The notes under the pieces: generated by a model
What the model was told of the DNA's origin: nothing
The model's database searches: none
Seen by the model: the letters and a program-made list of their open reading frames with translations, nothing else
Position numbers and translations under genes: made by a program
Assembly (NCBI GenBank): GCA_017470425.1
Contig: JAFUYT010000030.1
Coordinates: forward strand, 1-46,333
Length of the DNA: 46,333 nucleotides
Direction: 5' to 3'
From: Bacteroidaceae bacterium
Lineage (GTDB): Bacteria; Bacteroidota; Bacteroidia; Bacteroidales; Bacteroidaceae
Part shown: positions 6,838-14,989 of the stretch, in pieces
Layout of the letters: each line of letters begins with the position of its first letter
How positions within the stretch are numbered: position 1 is the stretch's first letter

Positions 6838-7935
6838 ATGATCCGAAACTTTCTCCTCTCTCTCCTCTGTGCCGCCACAGCGACGGCCAGCGCTCAGCAC
6901 CTGCGCGACGTGCTGGGCGGGGATGTCCTCATGGGTGTGGCCCTGAACCAATGGCAAACGAGCGGCCAAGATGCCCGCACAACGGCCATCGTGCGCGAAC
7001 ATTTTAATTGTCTGACGCCCGAGAACGTGATGAAGAGCGGCCCGCTGCAACCCGCCGAGGGTGTCTTTGACTTCCAGGCTGCCGATGACGTGGTGGCGTA
7101 TGCCGAGGCCAACGGACTGCAGGTCATCGGGCACTGTCTGGTCTGGCATTCGCAGGCGCCGTCGTGGTTCTTCACGGACGGCACTGGGAAGCCCGTGAGC
7201 GCCGAGGTGCTGCGGGAACGTATCCAGAAGCACATCAGCACCGTCGTGGGCCGCTACCGCGGGCGCATCCACGGGTGGGATGTCGTGAACGAAGCCATCG
7301 AGGACGATGGCAGTTTCCGGCGCTCACCGCTTTATAACATCCTGGGCGAGGACTTCATCGAACTGGCGTTCAGGGCCGCCCACGAGGCAGACCCCGATGC
7401 GGAACTCTACTACAACGACTACAGCATGGCACTGCCCCGCAAGCGCGAGGCTGTCTGCCGGTTGGTGCGGCGGCTGAAGGAACGGGGCGTGCGCATCGAC
7501 GCCGTGGGGATGCAGAGCCACCTGAGCCTCACGCACCCCGACCTACACGAGTACGAGACCACGATGGACTCGCTGGCCGCCACGGGCGTGAAGGTGATGG
7601 TCACGGAGCTGGACGTGAGCGTGCTGCCCTCGCCGTGGGGCTTCAACGGCGCAGAGGTGTCGCAGAGCTTCGAGTACAAGAAAGCCATGAACCCTTATAC
7701 AGAAGGGCTCCCCGACAGCGTGCAAGCACGCTTCGAGGAGCGCTATCTGGATTTGTTCCGCATCTACGCACGGCATCGCCAAGACCTATCCCGCATCACC
7801 TTCTGGGGGCTCACGGACGAACAGTCATGGCTCAATGGATTCCCCATCAAGGGCCGCACCGACTACCCGCTGCTATGGAACCGCGACTACCGCGCGAAGC
7901 CTGTCGTGGGACGCATCATCGAAAGCTTCCGATGA
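6838..7935 (+). CDS. GH10 endo-1,4-beta-xylanase
   Basis: This 365-residue secreted enzyme hydrolyses internal beta-1,4 bonds of xylan. The ATG at 6838 gives a signal peptide ending ASAQ; an ATG at 6799 would overlap the -7 box. A single GH10 TIM barrel follows: ENVMKSGPLQP (about 62-72), GHCLVWHSQAPSW (98-110), WDVVNEAI with acid/base E152, and TELDVS with nucleophile E257, ending in FWGLTDEQSW. Length is normal for a single-domain GH10 and no carbohydrate-binding module or C-terminal sorting tail is present, so it may be periplasmic. It is divergent from the GH43 operon, which would act on the same arabinoxylan. Confidence 0.93.
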   Translation: MIRNFLLSLLCAATATASAQHLRDVLGGDVLMGVALNQWQTSGQDARTTAIVREHFNCLTPENVMKSGPLQPAEGVFDFQAADDVVAYAEANGLQVIGHCLVWHSQAPSWFFTDGTGKPVSAEVLRERIQKHISTVVGRYRGRIHGWDVVNEAIEDDGSFRRSPLYNILGEDFIELAFRAAHEADPDAELYYNDYSMALPRKREAVCRLVRRLKERGVRIDAVGMQSHLSLTHPDLHEYETTMDSLAATGVKVMVTELDVSVLPSPWGFNGAEVSQSFEYKKAMNPYTEGLPDSVQARFEERYLDLFRIYARHRQDLSRITFWGLTDEQSWLNGFPIKGRTDYPLLWNRDYRAKPVVGRIIESFR

Positions 7936-7938
7936 GCC

Positions 7939-8346
7939 TTAATAGGTGACGACGGGTTCGAGAGCCTTGGCCTCCTCGACCATCTTCTCGACCTCCTTCA
8001 GGGAGGGCACGCGGCGGACGAGGTGCTTCTCGTTGTTGGTCTCCTCCAGCTTCGGCTGCAGGTTGGCGGGCACGCGGTGGCGGAATTCCTTCACGGTATC
8101 TACGCCAGCAGCCTCGAGCAGTTCAGCGAACTGAGGTCCTACGCCGTTGATACGGAAGAGGTCAGCGTGGTTGGTCCAGCGCAGGATGAGCTTGTCGCTG
8201 ATGCCAGTCTCCTCGGCGAGCTGCTGGCGGCCCTTGGGCGCAGCACACTTTGCGAGCAGATCCTCTACTTTGACGATGCCGGCGGCAGTCAGTTTCTCGG
8301 CATAGACCTCGCCTACGCCTTCGATGTCAATCACTTTGTAAGCCAT
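7939..8346 (-). CDS. DUF4332 helix-hairpin-helix protein
   Basis: This 135-residue soluble protein has two helix-hairpin-helix motifs, IEGVGEVYAEKL (about 8-19) and INGVGPQFAELL (about 66-77), the arrangement of DUF4332. HhH motifs bind DNA backbones non-specifically, so a nucleic-acid role is plausible but not proven. The start is the ATG at 8346, about 68 bp after an excellent promoter, and length fits the family. It converges on the xylanase gene with only 3 bp between stop codons. No neighbour suggests a specific pathway. Confidence 0.8.
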   Translation of the reverse strand: MAYKVIDIEGVGEVYAEKLTAAGIVKVEDLLAKCAAPKGRQQLAEETGISDKLILRWTNHADLFRINGVGPQFAELLEAAGVDTVKEFRHRVPANLQPKLEETNNEKHLVRRVPSLKEVEKMVEEAKALEPVVTY

Positions 8347-8413
8347 AGTTTCATCAATGGGTTTTAGGTAAATAATAAGGTACGCGATGAAGAATCATCT
8401 TCATTTTGCACGG

Positions 8414-8445
8414 CAAATATACGAACTCTTTCCGAACCGGCCAAA
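8414..8445 (-). promoter_or_regulatory. Promoter of the DUF4332 gene
   Basis: TTTG (8445-8442), 20 bp, TATATTTG (8421-8414): a full consensus match. The -33 box lies directly beyond the terminator of the kinase gene. Confidence 0.75.
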
Positions 8446-8482
8446 GAAAACCGGAACTTTTCACATGACTGAAGTTCCGGTT
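8445..8482 (-). terminator. Terminator of the histidine kinase gene
   Basis: An 11-bp perfect stem AACCGGAACTT/AAGTTCCGGTT (8449-8459 with 8472-8482). On the minus strand the stem tail runs into TTTTCTTTGG, and on the plus strand into TTCCTTTTTTT, so it can work both ways. Confidence 0.75.
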
Positions 8483-8489
8483 CCTTTTT

Positions 8490-10001
8490 TTATATTACCA
8501 AGTCGAGGATGAAGCGGGTGCCTTTCGTGAAGGTGGGGTCGATGGTGAGGTCGCCGTTCATCTTCTGTGCCATCTGCCGGCAGATGGGCAGGCCGAGGCC
8601 GTCACCCTGCGTGAGGTCGCGGATCTCGAGGAAAGGCTTGAAGACATCCTCACGGCGCTCCTCGGGGATGGTGCTGCCGGTGTTGGAGACGAGGAACTGG
8701 TGCTTATGGGCACTGCGCTTCTTGAACTCCAGGGCGATGTGCGCATCGGCGGGCGCGTACTTGACAGCGTTGCGGAGGAGATGGCGCAGGATGTGACCCG
8801 TATATTCGGGGTTGATCATGGCATTCATCTTGGGGGCATCCACACGCAGGACGACGCTGCTGGGGACGGTGCTGCGGATCTCGTCCATGAGAGCCTCGCA
8901 GAAGGGTGCCACGGGCGTATCCTCCAGCGCCACCTGTTCACCAGCCGTACTCTCGAGGCCGGAGAGCGTCTGGATATGTTCGGCGAAGCGGCGCAGGGCC
9001 TGCACATCGGGCGCCGCACTGTCGAGACGTGCGAGCGAGGGCTCCAGCTGCGCGGAGATATTGCTGATGAACTTGGCTTTTAAGGCATTGTTCTCGCGGG
9101 CCTCGCGGATGGTCTTCTTCTGCTTGCGCGTCAGGTAGATGAAGCGCATGAGCAGCGCGGCACCCAGCACGAGCACGACGGCCAGCGCAGCCGCCAGGAT
9201 GCTCAGCCCCACGATGACGGCGCTGCGGGCGGCGAGGGAGCTGTCGCGTTCGGCGATGACGGCCTCGCCCTCGGCAATCTGCTGACGGAGGGCGCTGACC
9301 TCGTCGGCACGCTTCATCTCGGCCACGGAGTCCTTCCAGGCGATGTAGCGGCCGTAGGACTGCGCCACGAGGTTGGCACTGCCGGTGCGGCGTCCGTTGG
9401 CGATGAGTTGCTGATAGACTTCATCGACCTTGTCGTACTCCTTGTCGGCGGTGAGCTTGTCGGCCATCTCGCGGAAGGCGGCATTGCCCTTGTCGTTCTG
9501 CCCGAAAGTATAATAGTAGATGGTCTTGTTGTAGAGGTAGTCGTTACGCACGGCGTCGTCGGCCGAGGCCAGGGCGTGGCGCTCCATGTTGGTGAGCTGG
9601 TCCATGGCGCTGGCAGCGCGGCGCATCTTCATGTACATCTGGAAACGTTCGCGCGAAGTCTGGTAGTGCTGCGCGGCCTTGTCGCCGCCGCTGGTCTGCG
9701 TGGCGGCCTCGATACTCTGATCGACGCGGCGGAGCAGATCGAAGGCTTCGTTGTAGAGGTTCTCGCCGTAGTAGAGGGCGGTGGCCTTCGTGGCGCACTC
9801 CACGGCGTCCGTCATCTGTCCTTGCCGCACCAGGTCCTCATAGGCGCGGATGTAGAGGGAACGGGCATTGGCGACGTGGCCCTCGGCGGCCTCCGTCTGG
9901 GCGCGCTGGCGCAGGGTCGGCTGCTGCTGGGACTGTGCCGCGAGCAGGGTGCAACAGAGCAGAGCCAGCGTGAAGGCTGATATCTTTCTGTAAGTCATCA
10001 T
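8490..10001 (-). CDS. TPR-containing membrane histidine kinase lacking the phospho-acceptor His
   Basis: This 503-residue protein has a signal peptide (about 1-22), a periplasmic helical TPR-like region (about 28-225), one transmembrane helix (about 262-290), a short DHp-like segment and a HATPase domain (about 380-503). The N box HLLRNAVKYAP contains N411 and the G box is GDGLGLPICRQ (about 467-477). The H-box reads FISNISAQLEPSL, so Ala317 stands where the phosphorylated His is expected. Either phosphorylation uses another residue (for example His342 in FAEHIQ) or the protein acts as a pseudokinase or phosphatase. No response regulator is adjacent. The second ATG (9998) is an alternative start. 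It is divergent from the GH27 gene. Confidence 0.8.
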   Translation of the reverse strand: MMTYRKISAFTLALLCCTLLAAQSQQQPTLRQRAQTEAAEGHVANARSLYIRAYEDLVRQGQMTDAVECATKATALYYGENLYNEAFDLLRRVDQSIEAATQTSGGDKAAQHYQTSRERFQMYMKMRRAASAMDQLTNMERHALASADDAVRNDYLYNKTIYYYTFGQNDKGNAAFREMADKLTADKEYDKVDEVYQQLIANGRRTGSANLVAQSYGRYIAWKDSVAEMKRADEVSALRQQIAEGEAVIAERDSSLAARSAVIVGLSILAAALAVVLVLGAALLMRFIYLTRKQKKTIREARENNALKAKFISNISAQLEPSLARLDSAAPDVQALRRFAEHIQTLSGLESTAGEQVALEDTPVAPFCEALMDEIRSTVPSSVVLRVDAPKMNAMINPEYTGHILRHLLRNAVKYAPADAHIALEFKKRSAHKHQFLVSNTGSTIPEERREDVFKPFLEIRDLTQGDGLGLPICRQMAQKMNGDLTIDPTFTKGTRFILDLVI

Positions 10002-10043
10002 AGAAGGATGTTTTTTCGGTGGTTATTGTCTCTCTTTTCGCTG

Positions 10044-10051
10044 CAAAGGTA
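10044..10051 (-). promoter_or_regulatory. -7 box of the kinase gene
   Basis: TACCTTTG followed by CAGCG on the minus strand, 43 bp upstream of the kinase ATG. No clear -33 TTTG at the usual distance. Confidence 0.5.
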
Positions 10052-10124
10052 CAACATTTCCCGAAAAACAGCATCATTTGTGCAAAAGTTTTTTGCTTCA
10101 TGCACGGAGATTCTGAAATTATTG

Positions 10125-10132
10125 TACCTTTG
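10125..10132 (+). promoter_or_regulatory. -7 box of the GH27 gene
   Basis: TACCTTTG 42 bp before the ATG at 10175. A TTTG lies at 10092-10095 but the 29-bp spacing is too long for a standard -33 box. Confidence 0.5.
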
Positions 10133-10174
10133 CGCTGAAATTATCAACGAACTAAGCACAAACTCACTACCTTC

Positions 10175-12703
10175 ATGAAGAAACATCTCTGCACTGCAAT
10201 GGCACTGCTCCTCAGCGCCGTCAGCCTCTCCGCACAGGAAGACATGGCCACGTTCCGCACGTGGGCACAGACACCCCCTATGGGCTGGAACTCATGGGAT
10301 TGCTACTACTCCTCCGTCACCGAGAAGGAGGTACTGCAGAATGCGCAGTACCTCGTCGATCACGACCTCGTCAAGTACGGATGGGAGTACGTCGTCGTAG
10401 ATATCCGCTGGTACTGCAACCACCCCTCCCTCGGCGGCGGCAACTACAACCAGCGCGGCGACCAGGACTACGTCCTCGACGAGTACGGCCGCTACCTGCC
10501 CTCCCCCACCCGCTTCCCCTCCGCCATGGTCGAGGGTCGCAACGAGGGTTTCAAGGCACTCGCTGACCGATTGCATGCCATGGGGCTGAAGTTCGGAATC
10601 CATATCATGCGTGGCGTGCCCAAGAGCGTGCAGAACTCCACCTACAAGCTCAAGGGCAGCGAGACGACGCCCTGGAGCAAGGTCTATAAGAGTACTGCCC
10701 TAGAGTGCACCTGGCTCAAGGACAACTTCACCGTGCAGAACAACGAGGCTGGACAGCTCTACTACAACAGCATCATGGACCTCTATGCCGAATGGGGCGT
10801 GGATTTCCTGAAGATCGACGACCTCTCGCGCCCCTTCTACACCGACGAGATCCACATGATCCGCCGCGCCATCGACCAGACGGGACGACCCATCGTGCTC
10901 TCCCTCAGCCCCGGCAAGACGCAATACACCTACGCCGAGGAGTGTCTCCAGAACGCCAATATGTGGCGCATGATGGACGACCTCTGGGACAACTGGAGCC
11001 ACGTGGATGCTGTCTTCAACGAGGCTCACGCCTGGGAGACCGTCACGCGGACGGGTAACTACGCCGACTGCGATATGCTGCCACTCGGACAAATCGCCAT
11101 GACCATCGGCGACGCAGGCTACACCAATGCACAGAGCGGCCGCTGGACGAACCTCACCGAGAACGAGCAGCTCACGATGATGACCCTCTGGGGTATCTGC
11201 CACTCACCCCTCTTCTTCGGCGGCGAGATGACCAAGAACAACGACTTCACCCTCTCGCTCCTCAACAACGAAGAGTACCACCAGATGCACAAGTACGGCC
11301 GCGATGCCCACCAGCTCTTCAACGACGAAGACCTCGGCCGCGTCGCCTGGACAAGCACCGATCCCGCCACCGGCAACCGCTACCTCGCCCTCTTCCAGCG
11401 CGACAACGACCGCTGGATCGTAGGCAGCAAGGCGCTCTACCGCTCCGAGACCGTGGCCTACACCACCGACGGCCACGCCGTCAGCGTCGATATCCCCTGG
11501 CCCGAAGGCGAGAAGACCCTCGTACTCGTCATCGACGACGGAGGCGACAACTACAACTACGACCACGGCGACTGGATCAACCCCACCCTCATCCTGCGCG
11601 ACGGCACCGAGGTGCCCCTCACCGGCACCTACAAGACCCGCCAGTACACCGCTTCCTATTTTAATCGCGTGCGCGAGAACTCCAATGTCGATCACGGCGG
11701 TAAGATGAAGGTCATGGGCACCACCTACGACCGCGGTTTCTCCGCCGATGCCAACACCGCCATCTTCTTCCAGATTCCCGATGACATGGATGTCGTACGC
11801 TTCACGGCCCTCGCCGCCGCCGATGACTCCGGCATCGGACAGACAGGCGCCACAACGAGCATCCGTTTCATGGTCTTCGACCAGAACCCGCTCACGGCCG
11901 AGCAGAACGACTACGCCGCCACCTCTGGCCTCATCTCCCGCACCGGCACACGCTCCAAGACCCTCGAGTGCGACATCACCGATGCCACACAGCTGAAGAT
12001 TGTCGTCTCCAATGCCGGCGACGGCTTCGCCTACGACCGCGCAGACCTCATCAACCCCGTCCTCATCAGTGCCGACGGCACGGAGACCTCCCTGACCACC
12101 CTCACACCCACCTCCTACACCAGCGAGTGGGGATCGCTCCACACCAACCGCAACGTCGAGAACGGCACCCTCCGCGTCGAAGGAACCTCCTACGCCACCG
12201 GCCTGGGCATGAACGCACAGTGCACCCTCATCTACGACCTTCCCAAGGGCCACTCGTTCAAGACCTTCCGTACCCTCTGCGGCTACGACTCCAGCTGCGA
12301 CACCGACAACACTTCCTCCTCCGGTACCACGATGGAGTTCCTTATCTACGTCACCCAGTCCGCCGCCTTCACCTTCGACCTGACACAGCTCGGCTATGGC
12401 GCCAATGAGGCCGTGCCGGTGCATGACATCTGGGCTCGCGAGGATCTTCCCGCCGCCACCGGCACCCTCTCCCTCGAAGTCCCCAGCCACGGCACCCGTC
12501 TCCTCCGGCTCGGTGACAACGAACCTATCGTCGATGCCATCACCGACCTCGAGGCTCCCCAAATTTCCACTTTCAACTCTCACCTGTCAACTCTCAACTC
12601 TCAACTGTCAACTGTCAACTTCTATGACCTCCAGGGACGCCCCTCCTCAGCCACCCAGCCCGGCATATACGTCCACAAAGGCCAGAAGGTAGTCGTGCGA
12701 TAA
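10175..12703 (+). CDS. GH27 alpha-galactosidase-like enzyme with two C-terminal NPCBM-like domains
   Basis: This 842-residue secreted enzyme has a signal peptide ending SLSAQ, then a GH27 TIM barrel (about 28-400): PPMGWNSWDCYY, WEYVVVDIRWY, FLKIDDLS with nucleophile D215, and WRMMDDLWDNW with the acid/base at D268 or D269. The family removes alpha-linked galactose, or beta-linked arabinopyranose, from the non-reducing end. A beta-sandwich follows, then two similar NPCBM-like domains (LVIDDGGDNYNYDHGDW and IVVSNAGDGFAYDRADL mark them) that probably bind sugar. The last residues FYDLQGR...PGIYVHKGQKVVVR form the C-terminal tail seen in secreted Prevotella proteins. A heptamer array lies just before this tail, so its unit number controls the tail reading frame. 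Longer than a minimal GH27 because of the added domains. Confidence 0.85.
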   Translation: MKKHLCTAMALLLSAVSLSAQEDMATFRTWAQTPPMGWNSWDCYYSSVTEKEVLQNAQYLVDHDLVKYGWEYVVVDIRWYCNHPSLGGGNYNQRGDQDYVLDEYGRYLPSPTRFPSAMVEGRNEGFKALADRLHAMGLKFGIHIMRGVPKSVQNSTYKLKGSETTPWSKVYKSTALECTWLKDNFTVQNNEAGQLYYNSIMDLYAEWGVDFLKIDDLSRPFYTDEIHMIRRAIDQTGRPIVLSLSPGKTQYTYAEECLQNANMWRMMDDLWDNWSHVDAVFNEAHAWETVTRTGNYADCDMLPLGQIAMTIGDAGYTNAQSGRWTNLTENEQLTMMTLWGICHSPLFFGGEMTKNNDFTLSLLNNEEYHQMHKYGRDAHQLFNDEDLGRVAWTSTDPATGNRYLALFQRDNDRWIVGSKALYRSETVAYTTDGHAVSVDIPWPEGEKTLVLVIDDGGDNYNYDHGDWINPTLILRDGTEVPLTGTYKTRQYTASYFNRVRENSNVDHGGKMKVMGTTYDRGFSADANTAIFFQIPDDMDVVRFTALAAADDSGIGQTGATTSIRFMVFDQNPLTAEQNDYAATSGLISRTGTRSKTLECDITDATQLKIVVSNAGDGFAYDRADLINPVLISADGTETSLTTLTPTSYTSEWGSLHTNRNVENGTLRVEGTSYATGLGMNAQCTLIYDLPKGHSFKTFRTLCGYDSSCDTDNTSSSGTTMEFLIYVTQSAAFTFDLTQLGYGANEAVPVHDIWAREDLPAATGTLSLEVPSHGTRLLRLGDNEPIVDAITDLEAPQISTFNSHLSTLNSQLSTVNFYDLQGRPSSATQPGIYVHKGQKVVVR
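12573..12620. repeat. Heptamer array before the GH27 C-terminal tail
   Basis: Six consecutive TCAACT(C/G)-type units (one variant) plus a partial unit, translated as NSHLSTLNSQLSTLNSQLSTV. It joins the last binding domain to the FYDLQGR tail, which is currently in frame. Confidence 0.9.
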
Positions 12704-12743
12704 AACGTTTTCGAAAGGTTTCTTTAAGTTTTTTAGCATTTCT

Positions 12744-12775
12744 CTTGGCGGTTAAACAACTTTTTACTATCTTTG
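12744..12775 (+). promoter_or_regulatory. Promoter of the GldB-like gene
   Basis: CTTG (one mismatch to TTTG, 12744-12747), 20 bp, TATCTTTG (12768-12775), 27 bp before the GTG start at 12803. Confidence 0.65.
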
Positions 12776-12802
12776 CCGCGGATTTTAACAAAGATAAAGA
12801 TA

Positions 12803-13432
12803 GTGAAGCACCGCCTGACCCTTTTCATCCTGCTTCTGATGCTGTGCGCCATCGGCATCGGAAGCTGGTTTCTTACCCCTTGGGAATCATGGGGAAAGGG
12901 CGGTGATGCGAAGGGGAAGGAAGTGGTCATAGACCGCTACGACCGCGTGCTCGACGAATACGTCTCGCTCAACAGCTACACGGCGCTCGGGCGCATGAAC
13001 ACGCAGTACCCGATGGAGACGAAGCTGCTCATCGAGGACGTGCTAAAGCTGGGCGTCGTCAACGAACCGGACGTGGAACAGCGCCTGCGCTACTACTATC
13101 TGGACTCCACCGTGCAGGTGCTCCTGGACGAAGTGCACCGCCAGTATGCCGACATGAGCGACATCGAGGCGGACTTCAACCGCGCCTTCGAGGAACTACG
13201 GAAACAGGATCCTGACTTCCGCACGCCCCACGTATATACGCAGATTTCGTGCCTCAACCAGAGCATCGTGGTGGGCGACACGCTCATCGGCATCAGCCTC
13301 GACAAGTACCTCGGCGCAGACTTCCCGCTCTACGCCGAATACTACTCGCCCGAGCAGCGGACCCAGATGACGCGCGATGCCATCGTCCGCGATGCCATCA
13401 ATGCCTATCTTGCGCGAGAAAACAGAAAATGA
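12803..13432 (+). CDS. GldB-like membrane-anchored or exported protein
   Basis: This protein of about 209 residues has an N-terminal hydrophobic segment (LTLFILLLMLCAIGIGSWFL) and then a soluble helical domain. The block GDTLIGISLDKYLGADFPLY near residue 170 resembles GldB-type gliding/secretion-associated lipoproteins of Bacteroidetes, although the classic lipobox is not obvious. The only ATG-like start upstream (TTG at 12773) sits in the -7 box, so GTG at 12803 is chosen. Its stop overlaps the start of the methyltransferase gene (ATGA), so the two are co-translated. The role is uncertain; a part in the cell envelope is inferred. Confidence 0.55.
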   Translation: MKHRLTLFILLLMLCAIGIGSWFLTPWESWGKGGDAKGKEVVIDRYDRVLDEYVSLNSYTALGRMNTQYPMETKLLIEDVLKLGVVNEPDVEQRLRYYYLDSTVQVLLDEVHRQYADMSDIEADFNRAFEELRKQDPDFRTPHVYTQISCLNQSIVVGDTLIGISLDKYLGADFPLYAEYYSPEQRTQMTRDAIVRDAINAYLARENRK

Positions 13433-14139
13433 CAGAAGCGGCTCTCTATCTCATACCCGTAGAACTGGGCGACACGCCGCAGGAGCGCGTGCTGCCCGCC
13501 TATAACCGTGATGTCATCCTCGGCATCCGCCATTTCATTGTCGAGGAGGTTCGGTCGGCACGCCGGTTCCTGAAGCGCGTCGATCGCGACATCGACATCG
13601 ACTCCCTCTCGTTCTACCCGATGGGCAAGCACGCCGATGCGGCGCGCTTTGCGCAGTACCTGAAGCCGTTGGAAGCAGGCGAGAGCATGGGTGTCATCTC
13701 CGAGGCGGGCTGTCCTGCCGTCGCTGATCCGGGCGCCGACGTCGTAGCCATCGCGCAGCGCAAGGGGCTGAAGGTGGTGCCGTTGGTAGGCCCCTCGTCG
13801 ATGATCATGGCAGTGATGGGCTCGGGGCTGAACGGCCAGAGCTTCGCTTTCAACGGCTACCTGCCCATCGACCCCGCCGACCGCGTGAAGCGCCTGAAGC
13901 AGCTCGAGCTGCGCGCCGTGCAGGAACATCAGACGCAGCTGTTCATCGAGACGCCCTACCGCAACGCGAAGCTTTTCGAGACGCTCTGCCAGACGCTGCG
14001 TCCGCAGACACGCCTCTGCATCGCCGCCGGCATCACGACGGAAGCGGAATGGATCCGTACGCACACCATTGCCAACTGGCGCCGCCATCCCCTCCCCGAC
14101 CTCTCCAAGACACCCGCCATCTTCCTGTTCGGGAACTAA
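13429..14139 (+). CDS. RsmI/YraL-like SAM-dependent methyltransferase (tetrapyrrole methylase fold)
   Basis: This 236-residue cytoplasmic protein begins with LYLIPVELGD, the family's first beta-strand motif, and contains GVISEAGCPAVADPGADVV (about 86-104) and VPLVGPSSMIMAVMGSGLNGQ (about 117-137), the SAM-binding hallmarks of the tetrapyrrole methylase superfamily. Canonical RsmI 2'-O-methylates C1402 of 16S rRNA; this is the shorter divergent version found in Bacteroidetes, so the exact target is uncertain. The ATG at 13429 overlaps the upstream stop. The final strand TPAIFLFGN is complete. Confidence 0.8.
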   Translation: MTEAALYLIPVELGDTPQERVLPAYNRDVILGIRHFIVEEVRSARRFLKRVDRDIDIDSLSFYPMGKHADAARFAQYLKPLEAGESMGVISEAGCPAVADPGADVVAIAQRKGLKVVPLVGPSSMIMAVMGSGLNGQSFAFNGYLPIDPADRVKRLKQLELRAVQEHQTQLFIETPYRNAKLFETLCQTLRPQTRLCIAAGITTEAEWIRTHTIANWRRHPLPDLSKTPAIFLFGN

Positions 14140-14144
14140 GACCC

Positions 14145-14371
14145 AATCACTCCGTCCATCCTGTCAAGAACTACCTCCAAATCTACGTAGAGATAGACGG
14201 CAAACAATACCTGGTGAAGGAGCAGGAAGGCAAATTGAGAGTGCCTACATTCAAAGACAACCCCTTCTTCGACTACAGATTAATAGCCCCCCCAACTCCG
14301 ACTATACAGGAGAAGACAACAGCGATGATGATATAGAAAAGGAGCTTTTCGATCCTAATGCACAAGCCTGA
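14145..14371 (+). pseudogene. Remnant of a small unknown gene with a frameshift
   Basis: One frame reads VKNYLQIYVEIDGKQYLV through NPFFDYRL and then becomes unlikely, while another frame continues plausibly as INSPPNSDYTGEDNSDDD to a stop at 14371. This looks like one reading frame broken near 14280. No start codon is near its beginning. Just downstream (14402-14421) the bases encode RKVLVK and a stop, like the tail of the BspA-like gene, so the area seems to be gene debris. The original function is not recognised. Confidence 0.45.
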
Positions 14372-14445
14372 CGCAATAGCATCGTCAAGTAGCCGCCATC
14401 ACGGAAAGTGCTGGTGAAGTAGCCTTCCTCATCCCCCACACCCAC

Positions 14446-14483
14446 CTGCCGCCAATGCTCCATCACGAGGGCATTGGCGGCAG
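14446..14483 (+). terminator. Hairpin terminator candidate
   Basis: Perfect 13-bp stem CTGCCGCCAATGC/GCATTGGCGGCAG with a 12-nt loop followed by TGTTTGTTG. Probably ends the GldB-like/methyltransferase transcript. Confidence 0.6.
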
Positions 14484-14541
14484 TGTTTGTTGAAGAAAAA
14501 TCAAAAGTAACGTCCCTTCAACCTCTCCGCTCCTTCTCTTC

Positions 14542-14573
14542 AGCCTCTCCGTCACCCTCGAAGAGGCTTTTTT
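14542..14573 (+). terminator. Second terminator-like hairpin
   Basis: AGCCTCT (14542-14548) pairs with AGAGGCT (14562-14568) and is followed by TTTTT. It is just upstream of the promoter at 14606. Confidence 0.55.
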
Positions 14574-14605
14574 CTGCCCCGCGGCAAAATAAATCTCCCT
14601 TTCCC

Positions 14606-14636
14606 TTTGCCAACTTCCCAAACTTCCCTATCTTTG
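14606..14636 (+). promoter_or_regulatory. Promoter for the structured leader and BspA-like gene
   Basis: TTTG (14606-14609), 19 bp, TATCTTTG (14629-14636). It is about 350 bp from the BspA-like start, implying a long leader or a separate RNA. Confidence 0.75.
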
Positions 14637-14642
14637 TCCCCA

Positions 14643-14945
14643 ACTTCAAGAACCCGCCACGGGTTTGAGAGTCAAATCTTATTGAAAAAGGACGTTTACT
14701 AAACGTTATCTTCGACAGTCTCAACTTCGCAACTTGAACTCTCTTCGAAGAGGCGCAACCGAAACGTTCATGTTGTGTGTATTGTGCCTTTTACAGCTGC
14801 CAACAAACAGCTGTGAAATGTTTTCAATACTTCACGGCGTGGGCTATCTCGAGTTGCTTATCCTAAGAGAGTGGCAATGCGAAGGCCGAGACTGTGGGAT
14901 AAGCGATAGTTTGAGCTACCCACGTCTTTCCGTTTTAATCTGTCT
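14643..14945 (+). ncRNA. Long structured RNA: 5' leader or independent non-coding RNA
   Basis: About 300 nt with no credible gene are rich in inverted repeats. CGTGGG (14838-14843) pairs with CCCACG (14919-14924), and GCTTATCC (14856-14863) with GGATAAGC (14897-14904). Between them TATCTCGA pairs with TTTGAGCTA apart from one bulge. Further hairpins are CAGCTG/CAGCTG near 14800, AACGTT/AACGTT near 14700 and a CTTCGA/TCTTCGAAG pair near 14710-14750. The long stem with internal bubble recalls 6S RNA architecture but I cannot identify it. It could be a riboswitch-like control element of the BspA-like gene. Confidence 0.45.
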
Positions 14946-14989
14946 AATCGCTGAATCGGGGTGGCTATAGGCGCTGAAAAGATAAAAGT

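Noticed and set aside
14734-14970. 78-residue frame in the BspA-like leader
   Set aside because: It overlaps the long inverted repeat and has no protein-like conservation; RNA structure explains the region better.
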